Notes: generated by a model from the sequence alone, not told the origin. A stretch of DNA of 37,192 nt from Akkermansiaceae bacterium UBA1518 (GCA_002323895.1 DCQM01000174.1:554-37745), one strand, 5' to 3'; positions 1 to 8,085 are shown, counted from the first letter of the stretch. A program made the numbers and translations.

Positions 1-293
1 ACTACATATTGAAGGCGATCCTGCCCAGAACCTTTCCAAGCGAAAAGAAGAACACTCTGTTTCTCAAAATCAACGGCCTTGGAAATCTTGGCAAGTGCTT
101 CTTTACCGAAATACTTGGCCCCATTCTTTAGGGACTTCAGCACGACTGGTTTTGTCCTGGACGCACCCTTAAACACAGCTTCCTCAGCACTTAGATCTTT
201 CAGCTCGGTGATTGGATCATGATTGGCAGGAGCTGCAAAAAGCCCACCCACTAGGGTGTAAAACGAAACGAGAGCTATCAAATATGTTTTCAT
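1..293 (-). CDS. Hypothetical secreted protein, C-terminus cut by window edge
   Basis: An open frame of 97 codons runs from an ATG at 293 to the left edge without a stop, so the gene is partial. It starts MKTYLIALVSFYTLVGGLFA, a clear signal peptide (Lys, hydrophobic core, small residues before the cleavage point), followed by a Lys-rich soluble segment (ELKDLSAEEAVFKGAS, later VDFEKQSVLLFAWKGSG). I do not recognise the family. The first 11 residues and the upstream DNA are nearly identical to those of the next gene upstream in the same direction (start at 1460), so the two share a duplicated leader and signal sequence. There is no SD before the ATG. It is most likely an exported protein of an accessory block; no function is proposed. 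Confidence 0.7.
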   Translation of the reverse strand, partial: MKTYLIALVSFYTLVGGLFAAPANHDPITELKDLSAEEAVFKGASRTKPVVLKSLKNGAKYFGKEALAKISKAVDFEKQSVLLFAWKGSGQDRLQYV

Positions 294-315
294 CATTGCT
301 AGGACACTTCAGTTT
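241..315 (-). repeat. Copy A of a duplicated leader/signal-peptide segment
   Basis: This 75-bp stretch covers the 5' leader and first codons of the partial gene at 1-293. It matches 1408-1482 at about 65 of 75 positions. The core includes 29 consecutive identical bases (265-293) ending at the start codon, then 12 identical bases beyond one mismatch. Similarity drops off outside this block, so the repeat joins an upstream region and a signal peptide to different mature proteins. Confidence 0.75.
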
Positions 316-362
316 GAGAGTCGTTAGAATTTTCTGCGAAACGTCTGAGCTAGGCTAACCTG

Positions 363-1460
363 CTACTGAGACCGTGCCTTCATTTTAAGTTTAAGTTTCT
401 CATGATTCTTCGACTTTGGCGCGGTAGCGGATTGGTTATCTCCGGCTTGTTCACTTTCGGGCTTTCCGGCCTGGTCGGGCAACCAAGTGAATCGACCCCA
501 ATTCCTCCGGCTTGGCACAATTGGTAATTCTTTTTCCCCCGATTTGGTTTCGATCACGATCTTTGGGCCTCCCCTTTTAGGATCTGGGAAGGCCCGTGTC
601 ACGAATCCATCGGGAGACCAAGAAGGATCATCACCAGGTCCGATTCTTTTTCGGTTCTTCCCATTGCTGCCTACCACCCAGACATGAAAAGTCTCTGAGA
701 TCAACCGATCTCGTTGCGGGTTTGGGACGCCCGTAAACTTGCTCATGTGAACCATCTCAACTCCCTCCCAATGCGCAATCCACTTACCATCCGGAGACCA
801 AGCGGGGACTTTTTGCTCAATGGGCGCCTCGATCGCTTCGTGGAAATCCATCTCTGGAACGGAAACCAGCTTGGCGTTACTTCCATCCAGAGCGCTGACC
901 CAGATACGCATCTCGCCGCTTCGGTTTGAGACGAAGGCGATCAGATCTCCTCTGGGTGAAACAACCGGCATAGAATTACTGAAGTTCAGCTGCTCCGGAG
1001 AAGAAAACAGTCTTCTCGATTCACCAGTATCCGTGTTCATGAGATGGATCTGGCTCTTCCGCGAAGGATCTTTCCCAGGCTGAGTTTTCATCCAGACGAT
1101 ATGCCGGGAGTCAGGCAACCAAGACGGTAATAAGTTCATTCCCTCATCGATAAGGGCGCGGGCGTTCCCACCATCAATATCGGAAATCCAGAGAGCTAAG
1201 CTATGGTCAACCTGTTGCGTATATACTAATTTTTTCCCGTCTGGGGAACATGCGGGCATGCGGCAACTACGATTGGATTGAGTAAGCTGCTTGCGGTCTG
1301 TGCCGTCTTCATTCATACGGTAAAGCTGGAGGACGCCCTTCTCATCAGTATGGCTAACAATAACTTCACGTAATTGGGTCCCTGTTACGGCGACAGGATC
1401 AGCAAAGAGCCCGCTCACTGGGGCAAAAAAGGAAACGAGAGCTATCAAATATGTTTTCAT
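363..1460 (-). CDS. Secreted TolB/PD40-type beta-propeller protein
   Basis: 365 residues. An N-terminal signal peptide (MKTYLIALVSFFAPVSGLFA) is followed by repeated blades of the PD40/TolB type: MPACSPDGKKLVY, LPSWLPDSRHIVW, MPVVSPRGDLIAFVSN, VPAWSPDGKWIAHW and DPSWSPDGF. The W-S-P-D-G turn recurs about every 45-50 residues. The last 30 residues are Lys-rich and probably disordered. Such propellers usually act as periplasmic binding or scaffold modules, and no catalytic triad is visible. The start codon lies in the duplicated segment shared with the gene at 1-293, and there is no SD. The endonuclease-family gene stops only 37 nt upstream on the same strand, so the two may be cotranscribed. 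The fold is fairly certain; the role is not. Confidence 0.85.
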   Translation of the reverse strand: MKTYLIALVSFFAPVSGLFADPVAVTGTQLREVIVSHTDEKGVLQLYRMNEDGTDRKQLTQSNRSCRMPACSPDGKKLVYTQQVDHSLALWISDIDGGNARALIDEGMNLLPSWLPDSRHIVWMKTQPGKDPSRKSQIHLMNTDTGESRRLFSSPEQLNFSNSMPVVSPRGDLIAFVSNRSGEMRIWVSALDGSNAKLVSVPEMDFHEAIEAPIEQKVPAWSPDGKWIAHWEGVEMVHMSKFTGVPNPQRDRLISETFHVWVVGSNGKNRKRIGPGDDPSWSPDGFVTRAFPDPKRGGPKIVIETKSGEKELPIVPSRRNWGRFTWLPDQAGKPESEQAGDNQSATAPKSKNHEKLKLKMKARSQ

Positions 1461-1482
1461 TATTGCTAGGACAATTCAGGTT
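1408..1482 (-). repeat. Copy B of the duplicated leader/signal-peptide segment
   Basis: Second copy of the 75-bp segment, at the 5' end of the propeller gene (start codon at 1460). The 29 bases 1432-1460 are identical to 265-293 of copy A. The two copies lie in the same orientation, 1167 bp apart. Confidence 0.75.
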
Positions 1483-1497
1483 ACTGATTAAGCGTGG

Positions 1498-2382
1498 CTA
1501 TTTACCATCGCCTGTATTTGGCTTCTGATGCTTCGTTAATTTGAACTCCACAATGACAGGATAGTGATCCGAGATTGTCTCAATTTCCTTTGCTAGGGAT
1601 ATTGTCCCAGAAAGGGACTTTTTTGCAAATGCCCTGTCTGCGAATACGAAGTCGATTCGATAACGCTTCAATTGCAATTCTTCCAGGTCTTTAGTCCATC
1701 TAGGGATGGTGATGGGTGAGGGCTGGGATATCTTGGCTTTCGGATCGTGCTTATGCACGATGTCGACAAACCCTTTGGCTTCGACTTTATCAACAAACGT
1801 ATAGTCTCTCTTTCTCAACGTCGCGTTAGCAATCAGAAAGTCCTCGTCCTTACGGGAATTGCCATTGAAGTCGCCAAGAATAATCACTTTCTCGCCTCTC
1901 TCAATCAGTGGCACTGCCTTGTCGAGAATCCAATCTGCTTCCTGGTATTTTCCGGGCCAGAAATGGACGACAAAGAAATGAATTCCATGTGTCTTGCAGT
2001 GAAGGTAACCATGGTGGAAGCCTTTGACTCTGCGCTCAATAACCTCAATTGGCTGACTAGATGTCAATCCAACGGGAAAGCCCCCTTTCTTCAGAATAGC
2101 GGCATGATCGTGTCCCCATTCTGCCGCCACTTTCTCAAGCCTCGCCTGGTTGTGCCCATTCAGTTCCTGCAATGCAACGACATCTGCTGCTTGCTTCTTG
2201 ATCCAGTTGGCACCTTGCTTAACGGATTTCTGATGATTGAACCCATATAGAACATTCCAATTCACTACCTTGAAGGTCTCTGTCTCCTCTGCAAAGGCAC
2301 TGCACCCGAGCAAGCTGGCCGCGATGACCATCCATGCAACGACAATCATTGCCGGGTTGTTCCTGGGTATTCTTTCTCTCAT
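1498..2382 (-). CDS. Endonuclease/exonuclease/phosphatase-family lipoprotein
   Basis: 294 residues from an ATG at 2382. A GTG at 2412 is also in frame, but the ATG is preceded by AAGGAG at 5-nt spacing and opens directly into a lipoprotein signal (MRERIPRNNP, hydrophobic stretch, lipobox LLGC with Cys27). Family motifs are in order: NWNVLYG near 41-47, QEL with the catalytic-type Glu73, VVHFWPG near 138, LGDFNGN with Asp171 and Asn173, and a C-terminal SDHYPVIVEF holding the conserved Asp-His pair. This is the fold of DNase I, exonuclease III and many phosphodiesterases. The lipid anchor points to an extracytoplasmic nuclease or phosphoesterase; the substrate cannot be read. The SD is unusual for this window and suggests the gene was acquired. 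Confidence 0.85.
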   Translation of the reverse strand: MRERIPRNNPAMIVVAWMVIAASLLGCSAFAEETETFKVVNWNVLYGFNHQKSVKQGANWIKKQAADVVALQELNGHNQARLEKVAAEWGHDHAAILKKGGFPVGLTSSQPIEVIERRVKGFHHGYLHCKTHGIHFFVVHFWPGKYQEADWILDKAVPLIERGEKVIILGDFNGNSRKDEDFLIANATLRKRDYTFVDKVEAKGFVDIVHKHDPKAKISQPSPITIPRWTKDLEELQLKRYRIDFVFADRAFAKKSLSGTISLAKEIETISDHYPVIVEFKLTKHQKPNTGDGK

Positions 2383-2387
2383 CTTGT

Positions 2388-2393
2388 CTCCTT
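2388..2393 (-). promoter_or_regulatory. Shine-Dalgarno site deciding the start at 2382
   Basis: AAGGAG on the minus strand, 5 nt before ATG. Almost no other gene in the window has such a site, and it favours the internal ATG over the upstream GTG at 2412. Confidence 0.65.
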
Positions 2394-2493
2394 GCCGAAC
2401 CTTTAGACTCACTCACCCCTGACCTGAGAGCGAACCAACAAGTGTTGCAAGACCGAGCCAAAATTTCATTGTTCTTTTCATATCATTTACCAA

Positions 2494-2619
2494 GCCAACG
2501 TCCAAGGTCTGGCACCGCCTACCGGGGCCGCACCTTCGACAGCATGTTAAAGGTTATAGTTACGGAAATCATTCAAAATCCCAGCGGGTAGGCGGTTGTC
2601 CAGCACCGCCTTGTTCGGC
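2494..2619 (-). other. Integron attC-like recombination site
   Basis: Read on the minus strand, a 126-bp imperfect inverted repeat starts 18 nt after the stop of the TIGR03067 gene. The outer ends are GCCGAAC (2619-2613, R''-like) and GTTGGC (2499-2494, R'-like, the consensus being GTTRRRY). Inside them the arms read AAGGCGGTGCTGG and, reverse-complemented from the far side, CCAAGGTCTGGCACCGCC. They end in a perfect 10-bp pair: ACCGCCTACC at 2514-2523 against GGTAGGCGGT at 2587-2596. The arms carry unpaired bases and bracket a central region of about 65 bp. Short imperfect arms with conserved outer triplets, placed just after a gene, are the hallmark of attC sites. No integrase gene is in the window. 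A covariance search (IntegronFinder attC model) would decide. Confidence 0.65.
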
Positions 2620-2637
2620 TGGATTAGATTCACGTGT

Positions 2638-3168
2638 TCAGGATTTTTCCCGCTCCAATTCGATCAGCACTTGTCCGAATCCGTCCTTGGCTTCAGCCCT
2701 CATTTCCGTGGGGCGCTTTTTCTTACCCAAACAGAGTTTGAGTCGGTCTCCGTCCAAAACATAGATTCCCTGCATTGTATCAGCCGGTTTCTTCGAGTCG
2801 ACGGGAGTCATATCAAAAGTGGCTATGGGTTTGGATGATGGATCCAGCATAAAAGTGTAGTCGGCTCCAAGTTCCGCGGGAGTGATGATCAGCTGGTTGC
2901 CCTTGAATTCGTATTTCATTACGGCGATTATCGCATCCGGTCCGGGGTTGCCGGCCGCCCTCATCGCGACAACCTTCCATTTTCCTTGGATTGCTAGCTG
3001 ATCCCTTTTGAGCGGATCCTTTTGGTCAGGCACCGAGGCTGTGACTTTTTCCTCTGCAACTGTGGGCGGGCTCGCTGGCTTTTCAGCCGCGAGTCCTTGG
3101 CCGGCCCCCGCCATACAGATAATGCAGATTGTTCCGAGTGCGCCTTTTATTTTAATGGTGTGTTTCAT
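2638..3168 (-). CDS. Secreted TIGR03067-domain protein
   Basis: 176 residues from the ATG at 3168, chosen because it opens a clean signal peptide (MKHTIKIKGALGTICIIC, then GQGLAA). In-frame starts at 3210 and 3219 (TTG) would only add a hydrophilic tail. After a Pro/Lys-rich linker the body matches TIGR03067, a small domain abundant in Planctomycetes and relatives: IQGKWKVV at the front, KYEFKGNQLIITP, TFDMTPVDSKK, then GIYVLDGDRLKLCLG followed by RPTE, and IELERE at the end. The domain has a lipocalin-like look and no assigned function. An attC-like site begins 18 nt after the stop, so gene plus site resemble an integron cassette. There is no SD. Confidence 0.8.
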   Translation of the reverse strand: MKHTIKIKGALGTICIICMAGAGQGLAAEKPASPPTVAEEKVTASVPDQKDPLKRDQLAIQGKWKVVAMRAAGNPGPDAIIAVMKYEFKGNQLIITPAELGADYTFMLDPSSKPIATFDMTPVDSKKPADTMQGIYVLDGDRLKLCLGKKKRPTEMRAEAKDGFGQVLIELEREKS

Positions 3169-3555
3169 TGTACTACTTTCGTTTTGTGAACCATGGTGAT
3201 TCTTTTTCATGACGCCCAAGAATAGCGAAACGCCAAATTATTCCAAATCGATGTTCTTTATTGTAACATCAATTAGTTCAATGACCAAATTCGCAGACTA
3301 TAGCGTGCGAGGCACATCGTCATGATTGGTTTCTCACCTTCACATCGCGGTGGGTGAACATGGACTCGGAGTGAGCAGCCCGCTAGATCTGGTGATGGTA
3401 TGAGCTTCGAGACCGGGAGCCTAGTCTGGAGCTGCGATTGAACCCGCGCAGAACAGCGGAGATGCAGAGGGTTCCGGAATCCATGATTAAAGGTTTTCCG
3501 GACGGGATTATCAAAAGGGCGACAGCTTCAAGCCCCGAATTGTTTGGGGGGTGGA
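3169..3555. other. Gene-free stretch between accessory block and core genes
   Basis: 387 bp. No ORF with coding character was seen. It contains the leader of the TIGR03067 gene, and on the far side a short hairpin (CCCC and GGGG arms, 3530-3550) beyond the stop of the enolase-superfamily gene, without a T-run. A GGGTTCAATC stretch on the minus strand near 3450 recalls a tRNA T-loop, but the flanking stem does not pair. No second attC arm was found here. Confidence 0.5.
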
Positions 3556-4896
3556 TTAGGCGAGAGACTCAACACCGGCGTAGCCGTAGCCGGGACCACT
3601 GAGAGTGCTGAGATCGAGGACACCATTTCGGCGTTGATAAAGCCCAGGGTGAACCTTGAAAAATTCGGATGAAGCTTCGGGGTAGAACTGCATCGCATTA
3701 CTTTCAACTCCGCAGATGGTGCCAGCATAGGCAGCGAGAAGGACGTGCGGCACTTGCGCAAGTCTGGGATTGGTGAGGTCCTGGACCATGAGGGTCATGT
3801 CGTGCTCCTTGGCCCAGCACAAGCTGAGAATTGCTCCGGTGAGAGTCTTGCAGGTTTTCAAGGCGACGCTGGTCCAACCGAGTTCGCGGCCTAATTTAAC
3901 GAAGCGCCAGTCATGCGCACTTTCATCCATGAAGAGGGGCTTGCGTTCGCTGACGGAATGGACATCGATTTGGTTCGCCTCCAGATCGTAAGGAAAAGGC
4001 TGCTCGACGTAGACGATGCGATCATAAATTTCGGGATGACCAGCCGCGATCCGGTCAAGGATTTCGTTCACGTAGCTGGGGTCGGTCACCATGCAATTAA
4101 AGTCGGTAGTGAGGTGGGTGACATTTTCTTCGAGGCTGATGTCACCAATTTCAACAAGCCGCTGAAAATCCCACTCGAGGTCATTCCCGCGAAGTTTAAT
4201 TTTGAGGCACTTCAGACCATCGCGCTGGATCCAGTCGCGCAAAAGGACGGGGTAGCCATCATCCGGTTCGTCACCAGTAAGCTCAGATTCCTTGATTGGA
4301 TCGAGGCCACCAACAAGGTGCCAAACAGGCTGGGTCATGGAAGGTTCGACAAGGTAGTCGGCGGGGTATTTGCCAACAAATTTTTCAGCTGGTTCGAGGA
4401 AATGGCTCAGGTCGCGGTCACCGAGCCATTGCTGGTCGAGACACTCGAAGGCCCCAACATTATGAAGTTTGCCGAAGGCATCATAGAGAGCGAGATCAAA
4501 GGCGGAGAGGCAAACGAGGCCGGCAAGATGCGGCATGTAGGCATCTGGTTCGCGGCCAGAATTCTCTTCACCCAGGCGATCGTGAAGGCGGTCCTCGATA
4601 TAGCGGTGCCCAATGATGAAAGGATGTCCTTCGCCAAGATGTGATTCGAGATCACCGCGTAATTTTTCGCAGAACTCCTGGAGGCGGTCCTCGCGTTCAC
4701 GATAGCCAAGGTTAGATGGCCAGACCCAAGCAACGCTGAGCGGAGTCTCGGCCCACCCGGTCGCAGTGCGGCCATTTTCCTCAACTTCGATTGCAACCCG
4801 CGCGCAGCTCACCTCAGTCAGGGTTTGATCACCAAACTTGAGTGGGACCCGGGTCACGACCGGGACAAAGGAGAGCGAGATGCGAGAAACTTTCAT
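3556..4896 (-). CDS. Enolase-superfamily (mandelate racemase/MLE-type) enzyme
   Basis: 446 residues, somewhat longer than the usual 350-400. Expected superfamily features occur in order: a capping domain (1-140), KIK at 232-234 (the Lys-x-Lys of the muconate lactonizing/mandelate racemase groups), metal ligands Asp265 (TTDFN), Glu298 (VEQP) and Asp324 or Glu325 (FMDES), and Lys347 (ALKTCK) on the opposite side of the barrel. Members abstract a proton alpha to a carboxylate; many are sugar-acid dehydratases, epimerases or cycloisomerases. The substrate cannot be assigned here. A LysR regulator gene ends 36 nt upstream on the same strand, which suggests an inducible catabolic pair. There is no signal peptide, so it is cytoplasmic. 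Confidence 0.85.
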   Translation of the reverse strand: MKVSRISLSFVPVVTRVPLKFGDQTLTEVSCARVAIEVEENGRTATGWAETPLSVAWVWPSNLGYREREDRLQEFCEKLRGDLESHLGEGHPFIIGHRYIEDRLHDRLGEENSGREPDAYMPHLAGLVCLSAFDLALYDAFGKLHNVGAFECLDQQWLGDRDLSHFLEPAEKFVGKYPADYLVEPSMTQPVWHLVGGLDPIKESELTGDEPDDGYPVLLRDWIQRDGLKCLKIKLRGNDLEWDFQRLVEIGDISLEENVTHLTTDFNCMVTDPSYVNEILDRIAAGHPEIYDRIVYVEQPFPYDLEANQIDVHSVSERKPLFMDESAHDWRFVKLGRELGWTSVALKTCKTLTGAILSLCWAKEHDMTLMVQDLTNPRLAQVPHVLLAAYAGTICGVESNAMQFYPEASSEFFKVHPGLYQRRNGVLDLSTLSGPGYGYAGVESLA

Positions 4897-4932
4897 GGAC
4901 GGGAAATAGGTTGGCCAACCCGCCCTTGAACA

Positions 4933-5856
4933 TCAACCCTCGTTCTGGACTCCTGTAAGGGTTTTCGTAACGGTCCGACAGATACGAAGGAAATCTTCCT
5001 CAACCATGTTAAGTTGCCGGCCTTCATGACACACCAAGCCCCAAGAGCGACGGCGAGTCGCTATTCCTAATGGGAGGGCCACGAGCTCACCATTATCAAT
5101 CTCAGCCTGTGCGATCCACGGGGCCACAATGCCAACACCAACACCGACTTTAGCCATTTCCTTAATCGCCCCCATATCGCCCAGACTCAAACCAGGTCGG
5201 AGACGGACTCCAGCTTCCTCGAAAGATGACTTGAGAAAGCGGTAGGTCTCGCTGGAGCGAGCATAGACGAGAAAGGACTCTTTACCGACTTCCTCGGCAG
5301 CCACTGATCCAGCCTTGGCCCACGGGTGGTCGGGAGCGACAACAAAGACTAATTCGTCTTCAAAAACAGGGTCAAATCGCGCCCAAGTGGGTTCGCGCCC
5401 GCTCATCCCAAGAACAAGATCAATCTTACTGCGATCCAAACTGTCAATGAGCTCAGAAGTATCGCCAGACTCGATATGAATCTCTGCCCGAGGATAAAGC
5501 TCACGGAATTTTTGCATTACCGTGGGGAGTAGATACGTGCAGAGCGTATGAGTGGCTCCGACCCGCAAGCGCCCTTGACCCCAGCGTTTGAGAAGACCTA
5601 GCTCTTCGTGAGCCCTCTCTAATTCGGAAATCGCAGCCTTAAACCGGCGCAATAAAATGGTCCCATTTTGTGAAAGCGCGACTCTTTTACCCGCGCGCTC
5701 GACCAATTTAGAATCGAGCTGAGTCTCAAGCGCCCGAATAGAGTGACTGACCGCTGATTGAGTCACCCCCAGCTTTTCAGCAGCTTTAGTAAAACTCTCA
5801 GTCTCAGCAACTGTCACCAGTGACCGCACTTGTCTTAGATCTGGAAGCTCCATCAT
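4933..5856 (-). CDS. LysR-family transcriptional regulator
   Basis: 307 residues. The N-terminal winged HTH (about 5-65) has the standard pattern DLRQVRSLVTVAETESFTKA, then AAEKLGVTQSAVSHSIRALE. A helical linker and a two-lobed inducer-binding domain follow (RLRVGATHTLCTYLLPTVM, IDLVLGMSG, VGVGVGIVAPWIA). Starts ATGATG at 5856-5851; either Met is possible. It sits directly upstream of the enolase-superfamily gene in the same direction with a 36-nt gap. LysR genes are more often divergent from their targets, so cotranscription would make expression of the pair self-linked. The co-inducer is unknown. Confidence 0.92.
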   Translation of the reverse strand: MMELPDLRQVRSLVTVAETESFTKAAEKLGVTQSAVSHSIRALETQLDSKLVERAGKRVALSQNGTILLRRFKAAISELERAHEELGLLKRWGQGRLRVGATHTLCTYLLPTVMQKFRELYPRAEIHIESGDTSELIDSLDRSKIDLVLGMSGREPTWARFDPVFEDELVFVVAPDHPWAKAGSVAAEEVGKESFLVYARSSETYRFLKSSFEEAGVRLRPGLSLGDMGAIKEMAKVGVGVGIVAPWIAQAEIDNGELVALPLGIATRRRSWGLVCHEGRQLNMVEEDFLRICRTVTKTLTGVQNEG

Positions 5857-6031
5857 TTCTAGGAACTATGAGCAGAGCGCATACCAACTCTATTTCAGCC
5901 TACCGATTAGAAGCGAGGAAGAGGGTAAATTTAGCGGGTCGAAGTGCCGCCCCTCTTCATTTGAGTCTAAAAGTGCAATCCTGTAATAATCTTCCGATAC
6001 GCCCAAAATAACGATGCCTAAATGACTCAGA

Positions 6032-6877
6032 TTAACCGAAGAACCGTTCTTGCATAAGAAGCGAGATCTTCTGGAGCTTGCTCAAGCGGTAACGACGATC
6101 AAAGACGCGGAAGTTGTCGGCACGCATTTGTTGGAGGAGAGTGTGATAAATCCGGTGCATCACTCGCGGAGCCAAGAGAGCCTTATGGTCTTCGGCGGGA
6201 AGAAGCTTCGTGGCTTTGGCATAAAGTTCCTCACAACGATCCGCCTGGTCGTTCATAAAAGCAATAAAGCGTTCGTCATGGACCCGCTCAATAAGATCAT
6301 TCTCGGTGTATTCAAAGCGCCTCAGATCATGGAGCGGAACGTAGATACGATCGCCATTTGATAAATCCTCCCCAATATCACGAAGAATATTTGTAAGCTG
6401 AAGGGCATGACCAAGAGCAACAGCATATTCGTGAGAGCGGCTCGCCTCAGCCGCAAAAAGCGGAAGGCAAACCAATCCCACCGAAGAGGCGACGCGGTAG
6501 GTGTATTCCTGTAGATCTTGCCAAGTTTCAAATCGCTGCGGCTGCAAGTCCATCTGGCAACCCTCAATGACGTTGGTTAAATAATCGGAAGGAATCTCGT
6601 AAAGATCTCGTACTTTAAGAATATCACTTTGTAGATCAACCAATCCAAGATCTACATTTGTAGCATTGTTAGAAAAAATTTTTTTCCACCCCGCGAGACC
6701 TTTCTTTTTCTCTTCAAGGGGGAGCTCGAGATCATCAGCAAGATCATCAATCACCCTACAAAAAGCGTAGAAGCTAACGAGATGCCGCCTACGATCCGCG
6801 GGAACACAACGCAGCGCAAAAGCAAGATTCGACTTCGCTTTACGAGTGATTTCTGCGGCAGTGGGATCAGACGACAT
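6032..6877 (-). CDS. Squalene/phytoene synthase family protein
   Basis: 281 residues, normal length. It condenses two prenyl diphosphates head to head. Both Asp-rich Mg-diphosphate motifs are present: FYAFCRVIDDLADD (Asp44, Asp45, Asp48) and LTNILRDIGEDLSNGDRIYVP (DIGED at 167-171). These are typical of HpnC/HpnD and CrtB-like enzymes, and the sequence alone does not let me choose between presqualene/squalene synthesis and phytoene synthesis. No desaturase or hopanoid gene is in the window. It starts 5 nt after the stop of signal peptidase I, so the two are almost certainly cotranscribed. Cytoplasmic or membrane-peripheral. Confidence 0.9.
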   Translation of the reverse strand: MSSDPTAAEITRKAKSNLAFALRCVPADRRRHLVSFYAFCRVIDDLADDLELPLEEKKKGLAGWKKIFSNNATNVDLGLVDLQSDILKVRDLYEIPSDYLTNVIEGCQMDLQPQRFETWQDLQEYTYRVASSVGLVCLPLFAAEASRSHEYAVALGHALQLTNILRDIGEDLSNGDRIYVPLHDLRRFEYTENDLIERVHDERFIAFMNDQADRCEELYAKATKLLPAEDHKALLAPRVMHRIYHTLLQQMRADNFRVFDRRYRLSKLQKISLLMQERFFG

Positions 6878-6882
6878 GGGGA

Positions 6883-8085
6883 CTACTTAATGAATCCCCA
6901 GTGCCCACTATTGAAGGGCCAAAGCGAAATGAAAGCAGGTCCGACAAGGTTGTATTGTTTCACACTCCCCCAGTATCGGGAATCGAGACTGTCCGTTGAA
7001 TTGTCACCCAAGGCGAAGAACTCGCGGTAATTATTCCCTTTATCAGGATTGGCATTGAGAGTGACAGAATGACTTGAATCAGAAAATAGGGTCTTCTGGC
7101 CACCAGTTCTCCTTGGATTGGTGTATCCGGTATAAGGATAACCCTTGGAATCAGGTTCCTTGCTCATGACCCTGAGGAGAGTTTCCTCGGTCGCTTTATC
7201 TCCATTAATGTAGAGATTTGGCTCATCAATCTGGATGGTATCACCAGGAACGGCTGAAAGACGTTTAATGTAATGATCCCCCTTGGCCTGGCTCGACATG
7301 CGATCTGGGCCATCCGTATCAATATCTCGTGTATCGAAGACGAAGGACTCTCCGCGCTTCGGCTGGCGGAAGTGGTAGGAAACCTTATCCACGAGAACGA
7401 GATCTCCTGAAGTCAAGTAGCCCTGAAAAATAGGGTCGCCCTTTTCAAAGTGTGGTGTTTTCCTGCTCTGCTTGCGTATCAGAGCATTTTTTATCGTACT
7501 GATCCCATAAGCCTCATTGACCGGACATCCAATTACTTCGCTACTATTATCATCAAAAGTAATCTTAGTTCTCGAGAAAAGGAAGAAGCTCGCATCTTTG
7601 ATCGACACGATATTGAGATCTTTTTTAGCAACGATATTTTCGTAGGAGCGTCCCGACATCGCAAAATCAAAAACCTGCTCGCCGAACCAAGGAGTATCCC
7701 AGCCATCTTCGTCATGCTTGGTCGTCGCTACGATTCCATTTAGCGAAGGTTGCATCGAACCAGTAGGAATACGAAAGGGTTGAAGAAAATAAGCGCGAAT
7801 TCCAAGAGCCACTACGATTGCGACCCAAAAGACCTCTATATTTTCTGAGAACCAATTTGGCTGCCGGTAGTGGGCCAGAGATTTTTCACAGGTGTTGCGA
7901 AGCTGCTTTGAGGTTTCCTTAACCGCATCAAGATCCTTTGCCTTAATCGCGGACTTGAGATCGACACGGCGCGATTCAATTTCATCAATACGGTCCGGAG
8001 CTAGGAGATCCCGCTTGTAATGCAGAAACTTCTGGGCCCCCTTCAGGAGAAGAAGCGCCTCTTTTTTCCAACGTGGCTTAAACAC
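6883..8085 (-). CDS. lepB: Signal peptidase I, enlarged form
   Basis: 400 residues (E. coli LepB has 324). It removes signal peptides from exported proteins. A charged soluble N-terminal part of about 80 residues precedes one membrane segment (about 84-103, EVFWVAIVVALGIRAYFL). Catalytic boxes: nucleophile Ser110 in RIPTGSMQPSL, general-base Lys274 in DHYIKRLSAVPGD, and the C-terminal GDNSTDSLDSRYWG. The Ser-Lys distance is 164 residues, against about 55 in E. coli, because of an insertion at about 120-225. The GTG start at 8085 has no SD. It is divergent from trpS, sharing a 98-bp promoter region, and is followed by the squalene synthase gene. Confidence 0.93.
   Translation of the reverse strand: MFKPRWKKEALLLLKGAQKFLHYKRDLLAPDRIDEIESRRVDLKSAIKAKDLDAVKETSKQLRNTCEKSLAHYRQPNWFSENIEVFWVAIVVALGIRAYFLQPFRIPTGSMQPSLNGIVATTKHDEDGWDTPWFGEQVFDFAMSGRSYENIVAKKDLNIVSIKDASFFLFSRTKITFDDNSSEVIGCPVNEAYGISTIKNALIRKQSRKTPHFEKGDPIFQGYLTSGDLVLVDKVSYHFRQPKRGESFVFDTRDIDTDGPDRMSSQAKGDHYIKRLSAVPGDTIQIDEPNLYINGDKATEETLLRVMSKEPDSKGYPYTGYTNPRRTGGQKTLFSDSSHSVTLNANPDKGNNYREFFALGDNSTDSLDSRYWGSVKQYNLVGPAFISLWPFNSGHWGFIK

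Noticed and set aside
322..358. GTTAGA...GGCTAAC ends resembling a second attC
   Set aside because: The segment is too short, its triplets are in the wrong order for the gene direction, and the inner arms do not pair.
2631..2640. CACGTGTTC as another parS site
   Set aside because: Only half of the palindrome matches; the left arm is absent.
3420..3490. GGGTTCAATC on the minus strand followed by CTCCA, recalling a tRNA or tmRNA 3' end
   Set aside because: The five bases on each side do not form a T-stem, and no acceptor, anticodon or D-arm could be drawn.
3913..4644. 243-codon open frame antisense to the enolase-superfamily gene
   Set aside because: It lies fully inside a gene with clear family motifs and shows no recognisable domain; it is a shadow frame.
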